A stretch of 36,985 bases of DNA from Rhodospirillaceae bacterium. Lineage in GTDB: Bacteria; Pseudomonadota; Alphaproteobacteria; TMED109. A model generated the notes under the pieces. The model did not search any database and had not been told where the DNA came from. It saw nothing but the letters and a program-made list of their open reading frames with translations. Below, piece by piece: positions 10,223-20,138 of the stretch. The translations under genes were made by a program, and so were the position numbers. Within the stretch, counting starts at the first letter, position 1; every line of letters begins with the position of its first letter. The DNA lies in NCBI GenBank assembly GCA_902579545.1, contig CACHHO010000010.1, positions 1-36,985 on the forward strand. Direction: 5' to 3'.

Positions 10223-10248
10223 CTATATATATGTTGTAGTTATATCAA
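10222..10248 (-). promoter_or_regulatory. Candidate groESL promoter adjoining CIRCE
   Basis: On the minus strand TTGATA (10243-10248) and TATAGT (10222-10227) are spaced by 15 bases, shorter than the optimal 17. The -10 box touches the CIRCE dyad, placing the transcription start inside the operator, as is usual for HrcA-controlled promoters. A heat-shock sigma factor site may be used instead. Confidence 0.4.
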
Positions 10249-10272
10249 TAAATATCAAGTATTAAAAGTAAA

Positions 10273-10476
10273 TTATTTAATAAATGCTATTGAATGCTTA
10301 TAAACTAATGATTTTTTATTATTAGAATCAATTAAAATTGAAAAATTATCTGAACTTATTATTTTACATTTCAAAACAATGCCATTTATTAAATTTATCT
10401 CTACATTTTTTTTTGTTTTCATTAATGCATTTAAAAATGTCTCTTGTACAGGTATAAACTTTTCTTTAGCTGTCAT
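10273..10476 (-). CDS. hfq: RNA chaperone Hfq
   Basis: An Sm-like hexameric RNA-binding protein that pairs small RNAs with mRNAs. At 67 residues it is a short, core-only Hfq. The Sm1 segment (QETFLNALMKTKKNVEINLINGI split over two strands) and the Sm2 signature YKHSIAF (usual form YKHAIS) are recognisable, although the middle is divergent. Gene order supports the call: ntrX-trkA-(dat)-hfq is standard in alphaproteobacteria. Its start overlaps the dat stop by four bases. hflX, normally next, is absent; groESL follows instead. Confidence 0.88.
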   Translation of the reverse strand: MTAKEKFIPVQETFLNALMKTKKNVEINLINGIVLKCKIISSDNFSILIDSNNKKSLVYKHSIAFIK

Positions 10477-11306
10477 TTTAAACTCAGTGAAATTATATTT
10501 TTAATTTTATTAATTAAACCACTATGGTCAATTTTTAATGTTTTTTTATTTAAACTAATAGCTTCTAGTAATAAAGAAGAACTATTGGATATGAAAGTAC
10601 CGTCAGCGGTATAAATATCTGAAATTTTAAACTTTTTCTCTAAAACTTTAATTTTTAATATGTTAGCAAATTCAATTATTTTTTTTCTGGTAACTCCAGC
10701 TAAAATATTACTGGATAAAGGAGTAGTAATTAACCTATTTTTTTTAATAATCCATACATTAGAAGTCGTAGCCTCAGTTACAAAACCTTTATCATCTAAC
10801 ATAATGCACTCCTGTGCATTTTTTAATAAAGCTTTTTGTTTAAGAAGTACATTAGGTAAAAGAGAAACACTTTTAATGTAGCATTTTTTCCATCTCATAT
10901 CATTGTCTGAAATTAAAGAAATTTTTTTTGCATTAGGGTTAAAAGTTTTTTTATAAATACAGGAAATTATAATCGAAGGTTTCAGGATGTTGCTCCAGTT
11001 ATGGTTTCTTTTTGCTATACCTCTAGAAATATGGATGTATATAATGCCTTCTTTTAAATCATTTTTTTTTATAAGCTCTAAGCAATTAAAATACAATGTT
11101 TCAAATTTTATATTATTTTTAATATTTAAGTGCTTTAAAGAATTTCTTAGTCTAGCTATATGATCATGCCAAAATAATAAGTTAAAATTGTAAACAGTAA
11201 TAACCTCATAAACTGCGTCTGCAAAATGTATAGATCTATCATTAATTGATATGTTCGCTTGATAATTTGGAACATATTTTCCATTTACAAAAGAATAACC
11301 TGACAT
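10473..11306 (-). CDS. dat: D-amino acid aminotransferase (branched-chain aminotransferase class IV fold)
   Basis: A PLP-dependent fold type IV transaminase, probably making D-glutamate or D-alanine for the cell wall. It has FVNGKYVP at the start, RSIHFADAVYEV, the PLP lysine at K145 in the CYIKSVSLLPN segment (compare DIKSLNLL in D-alanine aminotransferases) and VTEATTSNVWII near the cofactor phosphate site. Length is normal (277 residues). It starts one base after trkH and overlaps hfq by four bases. A branched-chain or aminodeoxychorismate-lyase role is possible in this fold, but the K145 context favours D-amino acid transamination. Confidence 0.88.
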   Translation of the reverse strand: MSGYSFVNGKYVPNYQANISINDRSIHFADAVYEVITVYNFNLLFWHDHIARLRNSLKHLNIKNNIKFETLYFNCLELIKKNDLKEGIIYIHISRGIAKRNHNWSNILKPSIIISCIYKKTFNPNAKKISLISDNDMRWKKCYIKSVSLLPNVLLKQKALLKNAQECIMLDDKGFVTEATTSNVWIIKKNRLITTPLSSNILAGVTRKKIIEFANILKIKVLEKKFKISDIYTADGTFISNSSSLLLEAISLNKKTLKIDHSGLINKIKNIISLSLK

Positions 11307-11307
11307 A

Positions 11308-12703
11308 TTAATATTTCTTAATAACTTTATTTAATAATAATAAATAACCAATATGTTCAAATCTACCACAAATCATTAAAATATTTAAAACAAAATAATA
11401 TTTTGGATTAATATACTCGTGTATATCAGATAAAACTATTAAACCTTCTCCTGTATTAGATAAAGCAGCTAAGACGTATACAAATGCACTTTTAAAATCC
11501 AAACCACTTATATTTAAGATAAGCATACAAAGTATAATAAAAAAAAGTAAAAAACATATTGTCGCATAAAAGCTATTTAATTCACTTTGAGAGGAACCAT
11601 CTTTTAATATATCTATACCTTTTACATTATACTGAAATAAGAATCTATTAAATTCCTCTTTAATATTAATGAAAAATAAAGACAATCTATTTAATTTTAT
11701 TCCTCCATTCGAAGTGCCTGAAAATGTTCCAACAAAAGCCATGAAAATAAATAATAAAACATAATTATCATATTGATTTAAAATATTAGTATTTTCAAAA
11801 TCATGAGGCAATATTCCTGTAGTTGTTATAATGGAAATAAAAAGAAGTAGATTTTTTTTTGGCTCCAACGGAGCAGTTAAAATAAAAAAAGTAATAACAA
11901 AGATTAAAAAAATGATGAAAAAAAAAGTATTTTTAAAAAACAATCTAATGGCATTTTTTAATAGCTTTTTATTATTTAATAATAAAAACAAAGGTAAAAA
12001 AAGGAGACTAAACAACATAAATGAAATTATTAAAAAATAGTTAATGTTATAATCTAGATATATTGAGTTATTAATTCTAATGCCACCACTAGAAAATATA
12101 ATTGCTGATAATGAAAAACCTTCAATTAAATCAAATTTATTTACCTTTAAAATTATTGTAAAAAAAATTAAATAAAATAAAAATAATAAATTTATTAGTA
12201 AAATATTATTTTTATTTATAACCATTATTTTATTGTTTTTATTAAGAAAAGTTGAAAAATACATAACAAAAACTAGTATAGTATAGAGGGCACCAATACA
12301 TTGAATTAGGGCAACCCATATTTTTAAAATTAATTCATCTTTATACATATAATTTTTTAAATCAAAGCCGGTAGTAGTAATAAGGCTTGTAGCAAAAAAA
12401 AACTTTTCATTAAAACTTTTATTTTCTAATAATTCCAATAAAGGTAATAAACTTACAGTTATTAGTAAAATCCAACACATAATGCTTAAATAGATAAATT
12501 TTAACCTATTAATTTCTAGGTTTTTTTTAAAAAAATTAAGTAAATAAATAATTAATATATTAAATAATACTGTAATAATAAGTATCGCTTGACTTCCAGA
12601 GTTTGTAATAAAAGATACAAAAAAATGTTAACAATGTTAGAAAACCAAAAGAAATAAAAATACTCTGGAAAGCAAAAAGAATAGAATTTGTCAACACAAA
12701 CAT
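11308..12703 (-). CDS. trkH: TrkH potassium uptake protein, reading frame broken once
   Basis: The integral membrane channel subunit of the Trk K+ uptake system, working with the neighbouring TrkA. Four selectivity-filter loops are visible: TTTGFD, SSGGIRI, TTTGILP and SNTGEG, between many hydrophobic segments. The longest open frame begins only at 12480, inside the protein. The true start is the ATG at 12703, directly after the trkA stop; reading from there, the frame is lost at a run of seven T (12619-12625 on the plus strand as A7) and is restored if one base is removed. The joined product is about 464 residues, normal for TrkH. See the finding on +1 homopolymer breaks. Confidence 0.85.
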
Positions 12704-14080
12704 TTAAATTAATTGATTGTCTTCTAATAAGAAGTCTTCAACTTTTTGAATTGCATCATGTAATAGACACATGATTATTTTGTCTCCTAATTCTATAACA
12801 GTTTTACCATTAGGAGATAATACTCTATTCTCTCTCACTATTGCTCCTATAAAAGTATTATCTGGCAATTTAGACTTACTAATCTCTGTTCCAGCTAAAG
12901 AAGAGCCTTCTTTTATTTGAAATTCTATAATTTCTGCCGAACCATCTTTTATTTCATGAACATCAGAAACTATTGCCTTTCTGATATATTTTAGAACTCT
13001 CGATACTGTTAGTTCTCTTGGAGAAATAATTCCATCTATGTCTAAATAAGGAATGACAGGTAAATATTTATCATCGTTTAATAAAGCATAACAGTTTTTA
13101 GCTCCTGCTTTTTTTGAAAGTATTGACACTAAAGTATTAATCTCATCACTATTTGTTACAGAAAATACAATATCAGCTTCAGATATTTGAGCCTCAGACA
13201 TAATTTCTTTTTCTACTGCGTCTCCTAGTAGTACATTAGCTTTTTCAAGTTGCATAGCAGCCTGCTCTGCCTGATTTTTGTCATTTTCTATAATTGTCAC
13301 GGATGCCTCAGGTTCATTTATCTCTAATATTTTTGCAATATTAATAGCTACTATACCAGCACCAATTATAATAATTTTTCTAGAATCGATTAGTTTTTTT
13401 CCAAAAACTGATAAAGTTCTCTTTGTATTTTTACTATCTGCTATCATATAAATGTCATCATGGGCCTGAAGTTGTTCCATTTTATTTGGTATAAATACTT
13501 TATTATCTCTCATCATTAATACTATAGTAGTATTTAAGTCAGGAAAAAGCTCAGTAAGCTGACTAAGTGGTGTATCTAAAACTGGACAATCCTCATCTAA
13601 TTTTAGACCTATCAATCTTACCTTATCTTCAGCAAAAGAAATCAAATCATGAGCTCCGGAAACAGCCACAAGTCTTGCTAACATATTAGCTACCTCATTC
13701 TCGGGAGAGATTATATTATCTACTTTTAACCCATCATTGGAGAAAAGGCTTATCCATTTTGCCTCAAGTAGTTCCTTTTCTCTAATCCTTGCAATGGTAT
13801 TAGGTAAATTAAATAAAATTTTTGATATTTGACATGATAAAATATTACTTTCATCATTTTCTGATACGGAAATTAGTAAATCTGCATTTTCTGCTCCAGC
13901 TTCCAATAAAATTTTTGGATTATAAGATCTACCTATTATAGATCTTACATCAATTGCATTGGTTATTTTTTTTAGCCTATTAATGTTATCATCAATTACA
14001 GTAACTTGCATGTCTTCGGATGCTAAATATTTAGCTAAACTAAATCCTACCTCACCTGCTCCACATATAATAATTTTCAT
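12704..14080 (-). CDS. trkA: Trk system potassium transporter regulatory subunit TrkA
   Basis: A peripheral membrane NAD(H)-binding regulator of TrkH. The 458-residue protein has the duplicated architecture of the family: a first Rossmann domain (IICGAGEVGFSLAKYL, with VIDDN at the end of the second strand), a TrkA-C domain, a second Rossmann domain (IIIIGAGIVAINIAKIL about residue 237) and a last TrkA-C domain with LGDKIIMCLL. The stop TAA runs directly into the trkH ATG, and ntrX ends four bases upstream, so ntrX, trkA and trkH are probably co-transcribed. Confidence 0.96.
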   Translation of the reverse strand: MKIIICGAGEVGFSLAKYLASEDMQVTVIDDNINRLKKITNAIDVRSIIGRSYNPKILLEAGAENADLLISVSENDESNILSCQISKILFNLPNTIARIREKELLEAKWISLFSNDGLKVDNIISPENEVANMLARLVAVSGAHDLISFAEDKVRLIGLKLDEDCPVLDTPLSQLTELFPDLNTTIVLMMRDNKVFIPNKMEQLQAHDDIYMIADSKNTKRTLSVFGKKLIDSRKIIIIGAGIVAINIAKILEINEPEASVTIIENDKNQAEQAAMQLEKANVLLGDAVEKEIMSEAQISEADIVFSVTNSDEINTLVSILSKKAGAKNCYALLNDDKYLPVIPYLDIDGIISPRELTVSRVLKYIRKAIVSDVHEIKDGSAEIIEFQIKEGSSLAGTEISKSKLPDNTFIGAIVRENRVLSPNGKTVIELGDKIIMCLLHDAIQKVEDFLLEDNQLI

Positions 14081-14084
14081 AATT

Positions 14085-15446
14085 TTAATTAAGTTTTAAA
14101 AGTTTTAATTTTCTGTGAAGAGCAGATCTTTCCATTCCTATAAAGTTAGCTGTTCTTGTCACATTATTATTGAATCTATTCATTTGTATTTTTATATATT
14201 CCCTTTCAAAATATTCTCTTGCTTTTTTTAAAGACAAACTTAGCATTTTCTTTTGTACTAGTGTTTCAAATCCTTCATCAGGCTTATTATCATCTAAATC
14301 TAAAGAATTAATAGTTATCTCTTCCTTACTTTTAGGTGACAATATTAGAATTTTTTCTATTTCATTTTTTAATTCTCTCAAATTTCCATGCCATTTTTTT
14401 GATTGTAAATAGTTATATCCCTCTTTTGAGAGCTTTATTGGTGGCATATCTAGATTTTTACAACATATAGTAATGAAATAATCTATTAACTCAGGTATAT
14501 CATCTATTCTATCGTTCAAATTAGGTATTTTAATTGGTACAACATTTAATCTGTAAAATAAATCTTCTCTAAATTTTTTATTATTTATTTCATCATGAAT
14601 ATTTTTTGATGTTCCACATATAATACGCACATCAATATCAATATTATACTTTCCTTCTACTCTTTTTATTGATTTTTCAGTTAACAGTTTTATAAGTTGC
14701 GATTGCAGTTTTTCATTAAGATTGCATATTTCATCTATATACAGAGTACCTTTATGAGCTTGTTCTATAAGTCCAATTCTTTTTACAATTCCTTCGGAAT
14801 CTTCTATTCCAAATAAATAACTTTCTAATTCATCTGCTAATATCCTTTTAGTAAAAGCAATAATAAAAGGAGCAATTTTTCTTTCTGATTTGTTATGTAT
14901 TAATTTTGCAAGATATTTTTTACCAGAACCAGAGGAGCCATTAATTAAAACTCTACTTTGAGTAGATGATATTTTATCTACTGTTGACCTTATATTAATA
15001 GCAGATTGCGACTTACCAATATAGCTACTAACGCTTACAATACCTTCTGTTAATTCTCTGTTTAAGTCTCTTAATTCAGTAATTTCTATAGCTCTTTTAA
15101 TGCTTGTTATTAATATGTTAGCATCAAAAGGTTTTTCTATAAAGTCATATGCACCAATTTTTAAAGCATTTATTGCCATATCAATAGTTCCATGTCCACT
15201 AATCATAATTATTGGAATATTAGAATAACTTTTTTTAATTATTTTAAGAATATCTATACCATCTGCATTACTATTATCTAGCCATACATCTAATAAAATT
15301 AATGATGGTATCCTTTTAGAAATTTCTATTTTTATACTATTTAAATCCCAAGCTTCCCTGGTTTCATAACCTTCATCATCTAATATACCTGATAATAACC
15401 TTCTTATATCTTGCTCATCATCTACTATAAGAATATTTTTTTGCAT
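14085..15446 (-). CDS. ntrX: Nitrogen/redox response regulator NtrX
   Basis: The response regulator partner of NtrY. Domains: receiver (residues 1-120) with the acidic pair DD at 9-10, phospho-acceptor D53 (LLDVWLD) and the KPF lysine; an AAA+ domain with Walker A (GSSGSGKK) and Walker B-like (GTLYIDEI) and an intact FREDLFYRLNV arginine segment; and a C-terminal Fis-type helix-turn-helix (MERSALHRKLK). The sigma54-contact GAFTGA loop is replaced by a short EDSEGIVKRIG segment, which is a known trait of alphaproteobacterial NtrX. All receiver residues needed for phosphorylation are present, unlike its neighbour NtrC. Confidence 0.93.
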   Translation of the reverse strand: MQKNILIVDDEQDIRRLLSGILDDEGYETREAWDLNSIKIEISKRIPSLILLDVWLDNSNADGIDILKIIKKSYSNIPIIMISGHGTIDMAINALKIGAYDFIEKPFDANILITSIKRAIEITELRDLNRELTEGIVSVSSYIGKSQSAINIRSTVDKISSTQSRVLINGSSGSGKKYLAKLIHNKSERKIAPFIIAFTKRILADELESYLFGIEDSEGIVKRIGLIEQAHKGTLYIDEICNLNEKLQSQLIKLLTEKSIKRVEGKYNIDIDVRIICGTSKNIHDEINNKKFREDLFYRLNVVPIKIPNLNDRIDDIPELIDYFITICCKNLDMPPIKLSKEGYNYLQSKKWHGNLRELKNEIEKILILSPKSKEEITINSLDLDDNKPDEGFETLVQKKMLSLSLKKAREYFEREYIKIQMNRFNNNVTRTANFIGMERSALHRKLKLLKLN

Positions 15447-15460
15447 AATAATATTCTACT

Positions 15461-17647
15461 TTAATTATTAATTATTGGAAATAGCAAGCTAACCTTAGCT
15501 CCTATACCATTTGCATTATTTTCCAATTCAATACTTCCCTTATGATCTTCCATAATCTTTTTTACAACTGCTAAGCCTAAACCTGATCCTTTTTTAGACC
15601 TTGATATATATGGTTCTGTTAAAAATTCTTTATCTTTTGGTAATCCTTTACCATTATCTATTATAATAAGTTTACAATAGTTTTTATCTTCAGTTAATTC
15701 TATATCTATTATTCCTTTGTAGTCTTTTAAATTATTATAATTTTTTTCATTAATTGAATTTATAGAATTTTGAATCAAATTGTTGAATGCTTGATTTATT
15801 AGGTTTGGGTCAGCTCTAAGTTTTATATCATTTGTTTTAGATAAATCACTTTTTATTAATATTTCTTTATTTGCTAGTTTAGTCATACTTACAAAGCTAT
15901 TAATCAATGTATTAATCTTAACAGACTCAAATATAGGTCTAGGCATCTTTGCAAATGTTGAAAAATCATTTACCATTCTATGAATTGAAGATACTTGTCT
16001 AATAATTGTATCAATACAATTTATAAATATTTCTTTATCTTTTTTAATGCTACTTAAATACTTGTGTTTTAATCTATCTGCAGACAGCTGAATAGGAGTT
16101 AATGGATTTTTTATTTCATGTGCAATTCTTCTAGCAATATCAGACCATGCAGCAGATCTTTGGATTTTAATTAAATCAGTAATATTCTCTATGGTAATCA
16201 CATAACCAGAATTTAGATTCTTATTATTTTCAAATGATATTCCAATAATAAAGATATATTTTTTTCCTTTTATAAAATATTCGATTTGCTTTTCTTTATA
16301 TTGCATTTCTGATGCTCTAATAGTAGATATAAAACTTTAATTGAGGGAAAGTATCGTAAACACTAAATCCTATTAATTTACTTGCATCTATATTTAATAA
16401 CTCTAAGGCAGACTTATTAACTAAAAATATTTTATCATCAGTTGATACTCCTAATACTCCTGACTTTACTCCAGTAAGAATTGACTCTGTAAACCTTCTT
16501 CTATTGTCAATTTGTTGATTTGCTGTAACCAAATCTTCTCTTTGGTCGTCAAGCTGTTTTATCATATTATTAAAGCTTAAAATAAGTTTATAAATTTCAT
16601 TATTTTTATTAATATTAGCTTCAATATTGAATTTTAGGTTACCATCACTAACTTTTTCAGATGCTTCAATCAATTTAGCAATTGGATAAGTGATAGAATT
16701 TGCAAACTTGATTCCTAACCAGACTGCTAGCAGAAGTAGTAGTATTGCAACTGATATAAAAACCATAGTAAAAGTAATTCTGCTGCCTGTGCTTTCCTTT
16801 TTTGCTAAATTATAATCATTTATTGCTTCTTTTACGCTTTTAAGATTGTAAATTATAATAGGATCTAAATATCTACTAAAATATAAGTATAAGCCAATAT
16901 GCCCTATAATAGGCGTAATTACATTAATTCTATTATTGTCAGTTTCTAGATAGACTATAGGAGAATCTACGTTGTTCATTTGTGAAAAAAATCTCAGCAG
17001 GAGATATATTGTTGGGCAAAAAATAACTATTTCTAGAAGCAAAAAGTATATTACCATTTGAAGCAATGACAGCTAGTTCGTTTGCACCTCTTTCTAAAGA
17101 CAGATTATTTAGCAGAAAATCTATTTTAGATTTATTTTTATAATTAATTTCTGAAATTTGAGATAGCCTTAAGGCTATAAAAAGAATATCTCCTTCAATT
17201 CTTTTTTTTAGTCTCAATGGTATAATTTTCAGCTATTGCTGCAGATTTTTCTAGAGCAGTTGATACCCTTTTACTAAACCATCCCTGTATACCTTTTTCG
17301 AAAAAAATTACTGCAAATATAGCTACTATTAAAACTGGAGTAATAGCTACAGAAGCGAAGACACCTATTATATTTTTTTGTAAGTTGGATCCAGCAGTAT
17401 TTGTTTTTAAATTTCTAAGTAAGGATATAACTTCATTAATAATTAATATAAATAAAATAAAAAAAGAAATAAGTCCTAAAAGCAGAAAAAGTAAAATTAA
17501 TTTTGGATTACTATCGGCAGAATTGTATATAGAATAAAGAGTACCTAATGCTGTAATAAAGGTAAATACACTAATAAAAATAAGCAAATACATCTTTAGA
17601 TTTTTATTCAAAAATACTTTTTTTGATATATTAATAGACTTCAACAT
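15461..17647 (-). CDS. ntrY: Sensor histidine kinase NtrY, reading frame broken three times
   Basis: A membrane sensor kinase for NtrX. Order of parts: three hydrophobic segments in the first 110 residues, a periplasmic portion, another membrane segment (MVFISVAILLLLLAVWLG), HAMP, PAS (TGVKSGVLGVSTDDKIFLVN) and kinase domains with the phospho-acceptor His in RRIAHEIKNPLTP, N box NLIQNS, G1 IDNGKGLP and G2 GSGLGLAVV. It is split into four open frames (17195-17647, 16939-17217, 16317-17066, 15461-16306). Each junction is repaired by removing one base from an A/T run: T8 at 17202-17209, A7 at 16985-16991, A4 at 16331-16334. The rebuilt product is about 725 residues, the normal size. It starts three bases after ntrC. 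Confidence 0.87.
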
Positions 17648-17650
17648 TAA

Positions 17651-19032
17651 TTAATCATTAGTTTTTTTTGTAACTTGAATATCATAATCAAACATTTTTT
17701 TTCTTAATGTATTTCTATTTATACCTAATATCTCTGATGATAAGAGCTGATTATGATTAGTAAAGTTTAATATTTCAATTAATAAAGGCTTCTCAAAATC
17801 TTTTAAAATTTTATAATAAAAAACCTGAGTCTATTTTCTTACTATTGTTTAGATAGCCTCTAACATTTTTAGAAATTAGATTTCTAAAATTAACTTTCCA
17901 GTTTTCTAAATAGTTTTTTTCTTCATATGCAAATTCAACAGATAACTCTTTAATTATAAAATCTTTATCCATAAACTTTTCCTTATTCACTTTTAAGCAC
18001 CTGAGAATAAAATTCTTAAGTTGTTTTATATTCCCTGGCCAAACATAATTAATTATATGAATCAACGCATCGTCGTGTATTTCTCTGAATGTATTATTTT
18101 GTTTATTAAATTCATTAATAAAACTTTTGACTAGAACTTCAATGTCTTCAGACCTCTCTCTAATTGGTATAGTAAATATATTATATAAATCTAACTGATA
18201 AAAAAGATCATTAGAAAAATTATTATTTCTGAGGCTATTTTTTATATTTTTATTAGTTGTTACTATAAACTTTCTATTTTTAAATAATTCTAATATATTT
18301 TTCTTTTTACTTTTTAATTCACTTGCAAATAATTCTTGTACATCAAGGTCCAGTGAGTCAATATTAGAAAATAAGATATAATCAGAAATTTCATCTAATT
18401 TTAACTTTTTTTTATTTAAAAAATCTTTAAAGCTGGTTTTTCTCAACAGAAGATTTTTAAAGCTATTGTTTGCATAATCAATACTAGAAAATTCTAGTAA
18501 TTTTTTTTTTGTTGACAGTTCGCTTATTGAATTCGCAATAAATTTTTTTCCGGTCCCATATTCGCCTGTAATCAAAACATTTAAATTATTATTAAGAATT
18601 TTAATTACAGCGTCATATATATGCTGTGTTTTTTCTGTCTTATCCATATTAGGTATGCTTAAGTTAGCATTATTAGCGCCAAATTCTAAAGAATTAATAT
18701 TTTCTAAAATATTTTTTAAAAAAAATAAAATTAAAAGGCTTTTTTATTAATTTTAAATCCAAATATGAAAATATTTCATTATTAAAGTTTGTTGTATTAT
18801 TATTTACTATAATTATTACTAACAGTTTTCTTTTTAATGAATTGATTTCTGAAATATTGCTTTTAGGGTTGTCTAACAAAGTTTCATTTAATACTATATA
18901 GGAAATATTTTTTTCTACTATTATTCTATTTATGTCTCGATAATTATCAGTAGTAAATGTATTATAATCTAGACTATCAAAATAACATGAAAGTAAGAAT
19001 ATAAAATTCTGATTGTTATCTGCTATTAATAT
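17651..19032 (-). CDS. ntrC: NtrC-like response regulator with lost catalytic residues; frame broken twice
   Basis: Position between ntrB and ntrY and the three-domain layout identify NtrC. Receiver: starts ILIADNN, ends IKKPFN, but the phospho-acceptor Asp is Asn (VLNETLL, codon at 18886-18888). AAA+ domain (from about 18647): Walker A GEYGTGKK is kept, the GAFTGA sigma54 loop is missing, Walker B is SNID, and FREDLFYRL is FSNDLFYQL, losing both arginines. C terminus: a Fis-type helix-turn-helix (GINRNTLRKK). Two frame breaks are each repaired by removing one base: T6/A8 tract at 18712-18725 and A6 at 17818-17823. No ATG, GTG or TTG exists in frame at the start; ATA at 19032 is the first codon after the in-frame stop. 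It may be a non-phosphorylatable DNA-binding protein. Confidence 0.78.
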
Positions 19033-19041
19033 ATATTAATT

Positions 19042-20112
19042 TTAATAACTCCTGTTGATAATTAAAGGTAAATAAAGATTAAATGTTGAACTATTTCTTT
19101 CCCTTTCATATTTAAAATAACCCCCATACTTAGAAACATTCAAATTTACAAAAGTTAGCCCTAAACCTTCAGCATTTTTTTTATTAGTTATAAATGGATA
19201 AAACATAAACTTCTCTATATCTTCATTAATTGAAGGGCCATCATCAGAGATTTTAATATGAATAGGAAGTTTTAAAACTTTTTGTAAATCTTCTGATCTA
19301 ATAAATATATTATGGTTAATTTTAGTAGTTATTTTTATTCTAGTATTTTTCTTAGCCTCAACTGCATTTAAGATAATGTTATAAAAGCATTGTATTAATT
19401 TCTCGTTATTAAATATCACTTCAGGAATAGATGGATCATAAGACTTATATATTTCTAATTTAGAAATATTATTAACATTTATTTGGTCAATAGCTTTATT
19501 TAAACACTCATGTATATTGGCCCTTTCATTATCAATTGATATAATGCTTTGCAATTCACTAATATTAAAAATATAGTTTTTAATTTTATTTCCTTCTTCA
19601 CTTACTATATTCAATAACTTCTTTAACAAGTCTTGATCATTTTTATTTTTTAGTATTAGGTCCATTGCAGCTAATAAATTCGTAATAGGAGCACTGATAT
19701 TTTTAGATAAACTATTAGAAAAACTTTTAATGAATATGTCCCCAAAAGTTTTGCTAGACTGAGTAAAATGTGTTTTAAAATTATCCTTTTCTTCTATTAT
19801 CAACAATATTTTATTTTTAAATATATTTTTAAAGTGTAAATTTACACTAACTTGATTTTCATTTAGGTCTATAAATTTATAGTCATAAGTAGATATTGAC
19901 ATATCATTAGCTGTTAACCTTTTTATTATATTCGATATATCTAAATGAAGGAATAGCTGAATTTTTACTTTACTTTTTTTTGAAACTTTACTGAAGTTAA
20001 ATTTATCCTTAAAAACTAAATTAGCCTCTTTTATGTACCCAAGACTATCCATTATTATAGCTGGCATAGGTAATAGTGAAATTAGTTCATTTAAAGTTTT
20101 TTTTTCTGTCAT
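19042..20112 (-). CDS. ntrB: NtrB-like sensor protein lacking the phospho-acceptor histidine
   Basis: A cytoplasmic PAS-histidine kinase homologue. Residues 1-110 form the PAS domain (LLPMPAIIMDSLGYIKEAN), 120-190 the dimerisation helices, and the rest the ATP-binding domain (NIILNAVEAK as N box, DDGPSI as G1, EGLGLTFV as G2). In NtrB the helix reads AHEIKNPL; here it is SKNISAPI, with Lys137 in place of the His (codon 19702-19704). The G1 box has Ser for the second Gly. The surrounding alignment is otherwise clean and the frame is open throughout, so this is a substitution and not a break. It is divergent from ispDF with 26 bases between, and ntrC follows after nine bases. dusB, usual upstream, is absent. 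Confidence 0.85.
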   Translation of the reverse strand: MTEKKTLNELISLLPMPAIIMDSLGYIKEANLVFKDKFNFSKVSKKSKVKIQLFLHLDISNIIKRLTANDMSISTYDYKFIDLNENQVSVNLHFKNIFKNKILLIIEEKDNFKTHFTQSSKTFGDIFIKSFSNSLSKNISAPITNLLAAMDLILKNKNDQDLLKKLLNIVSEEGNKIKNYIFNISELQSIISIDNERANIHECLNKAIDQINVNNISKLEIYKSYDPSIPEVIFNNEKLIQCFYNIILNAVEAKKNTRIKITTKINHNIFIRSEDLQKVLKLPIHIKISDDGPSINEDIEKFMFYPFITNKKNAEGLGLTFVNLNVSKYGGYFKYERERNSSTFNLYLPLIINRSY

Positions 20113-20138
20113 ATTCTGTTAAATAGTATTTTATATAT

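Noticed and set aside
11831-12040. Plus-strand lysine-rich open frame
   Set aside because: It lies opposite trkH membrane segments and results from AT-rich composition.
15461-17647. Four separate small membrane or kinase genes in the ntrY region
   Set aside because: The four frames join into one normal NtrY when one extra base is removed at each of three A/T runs.
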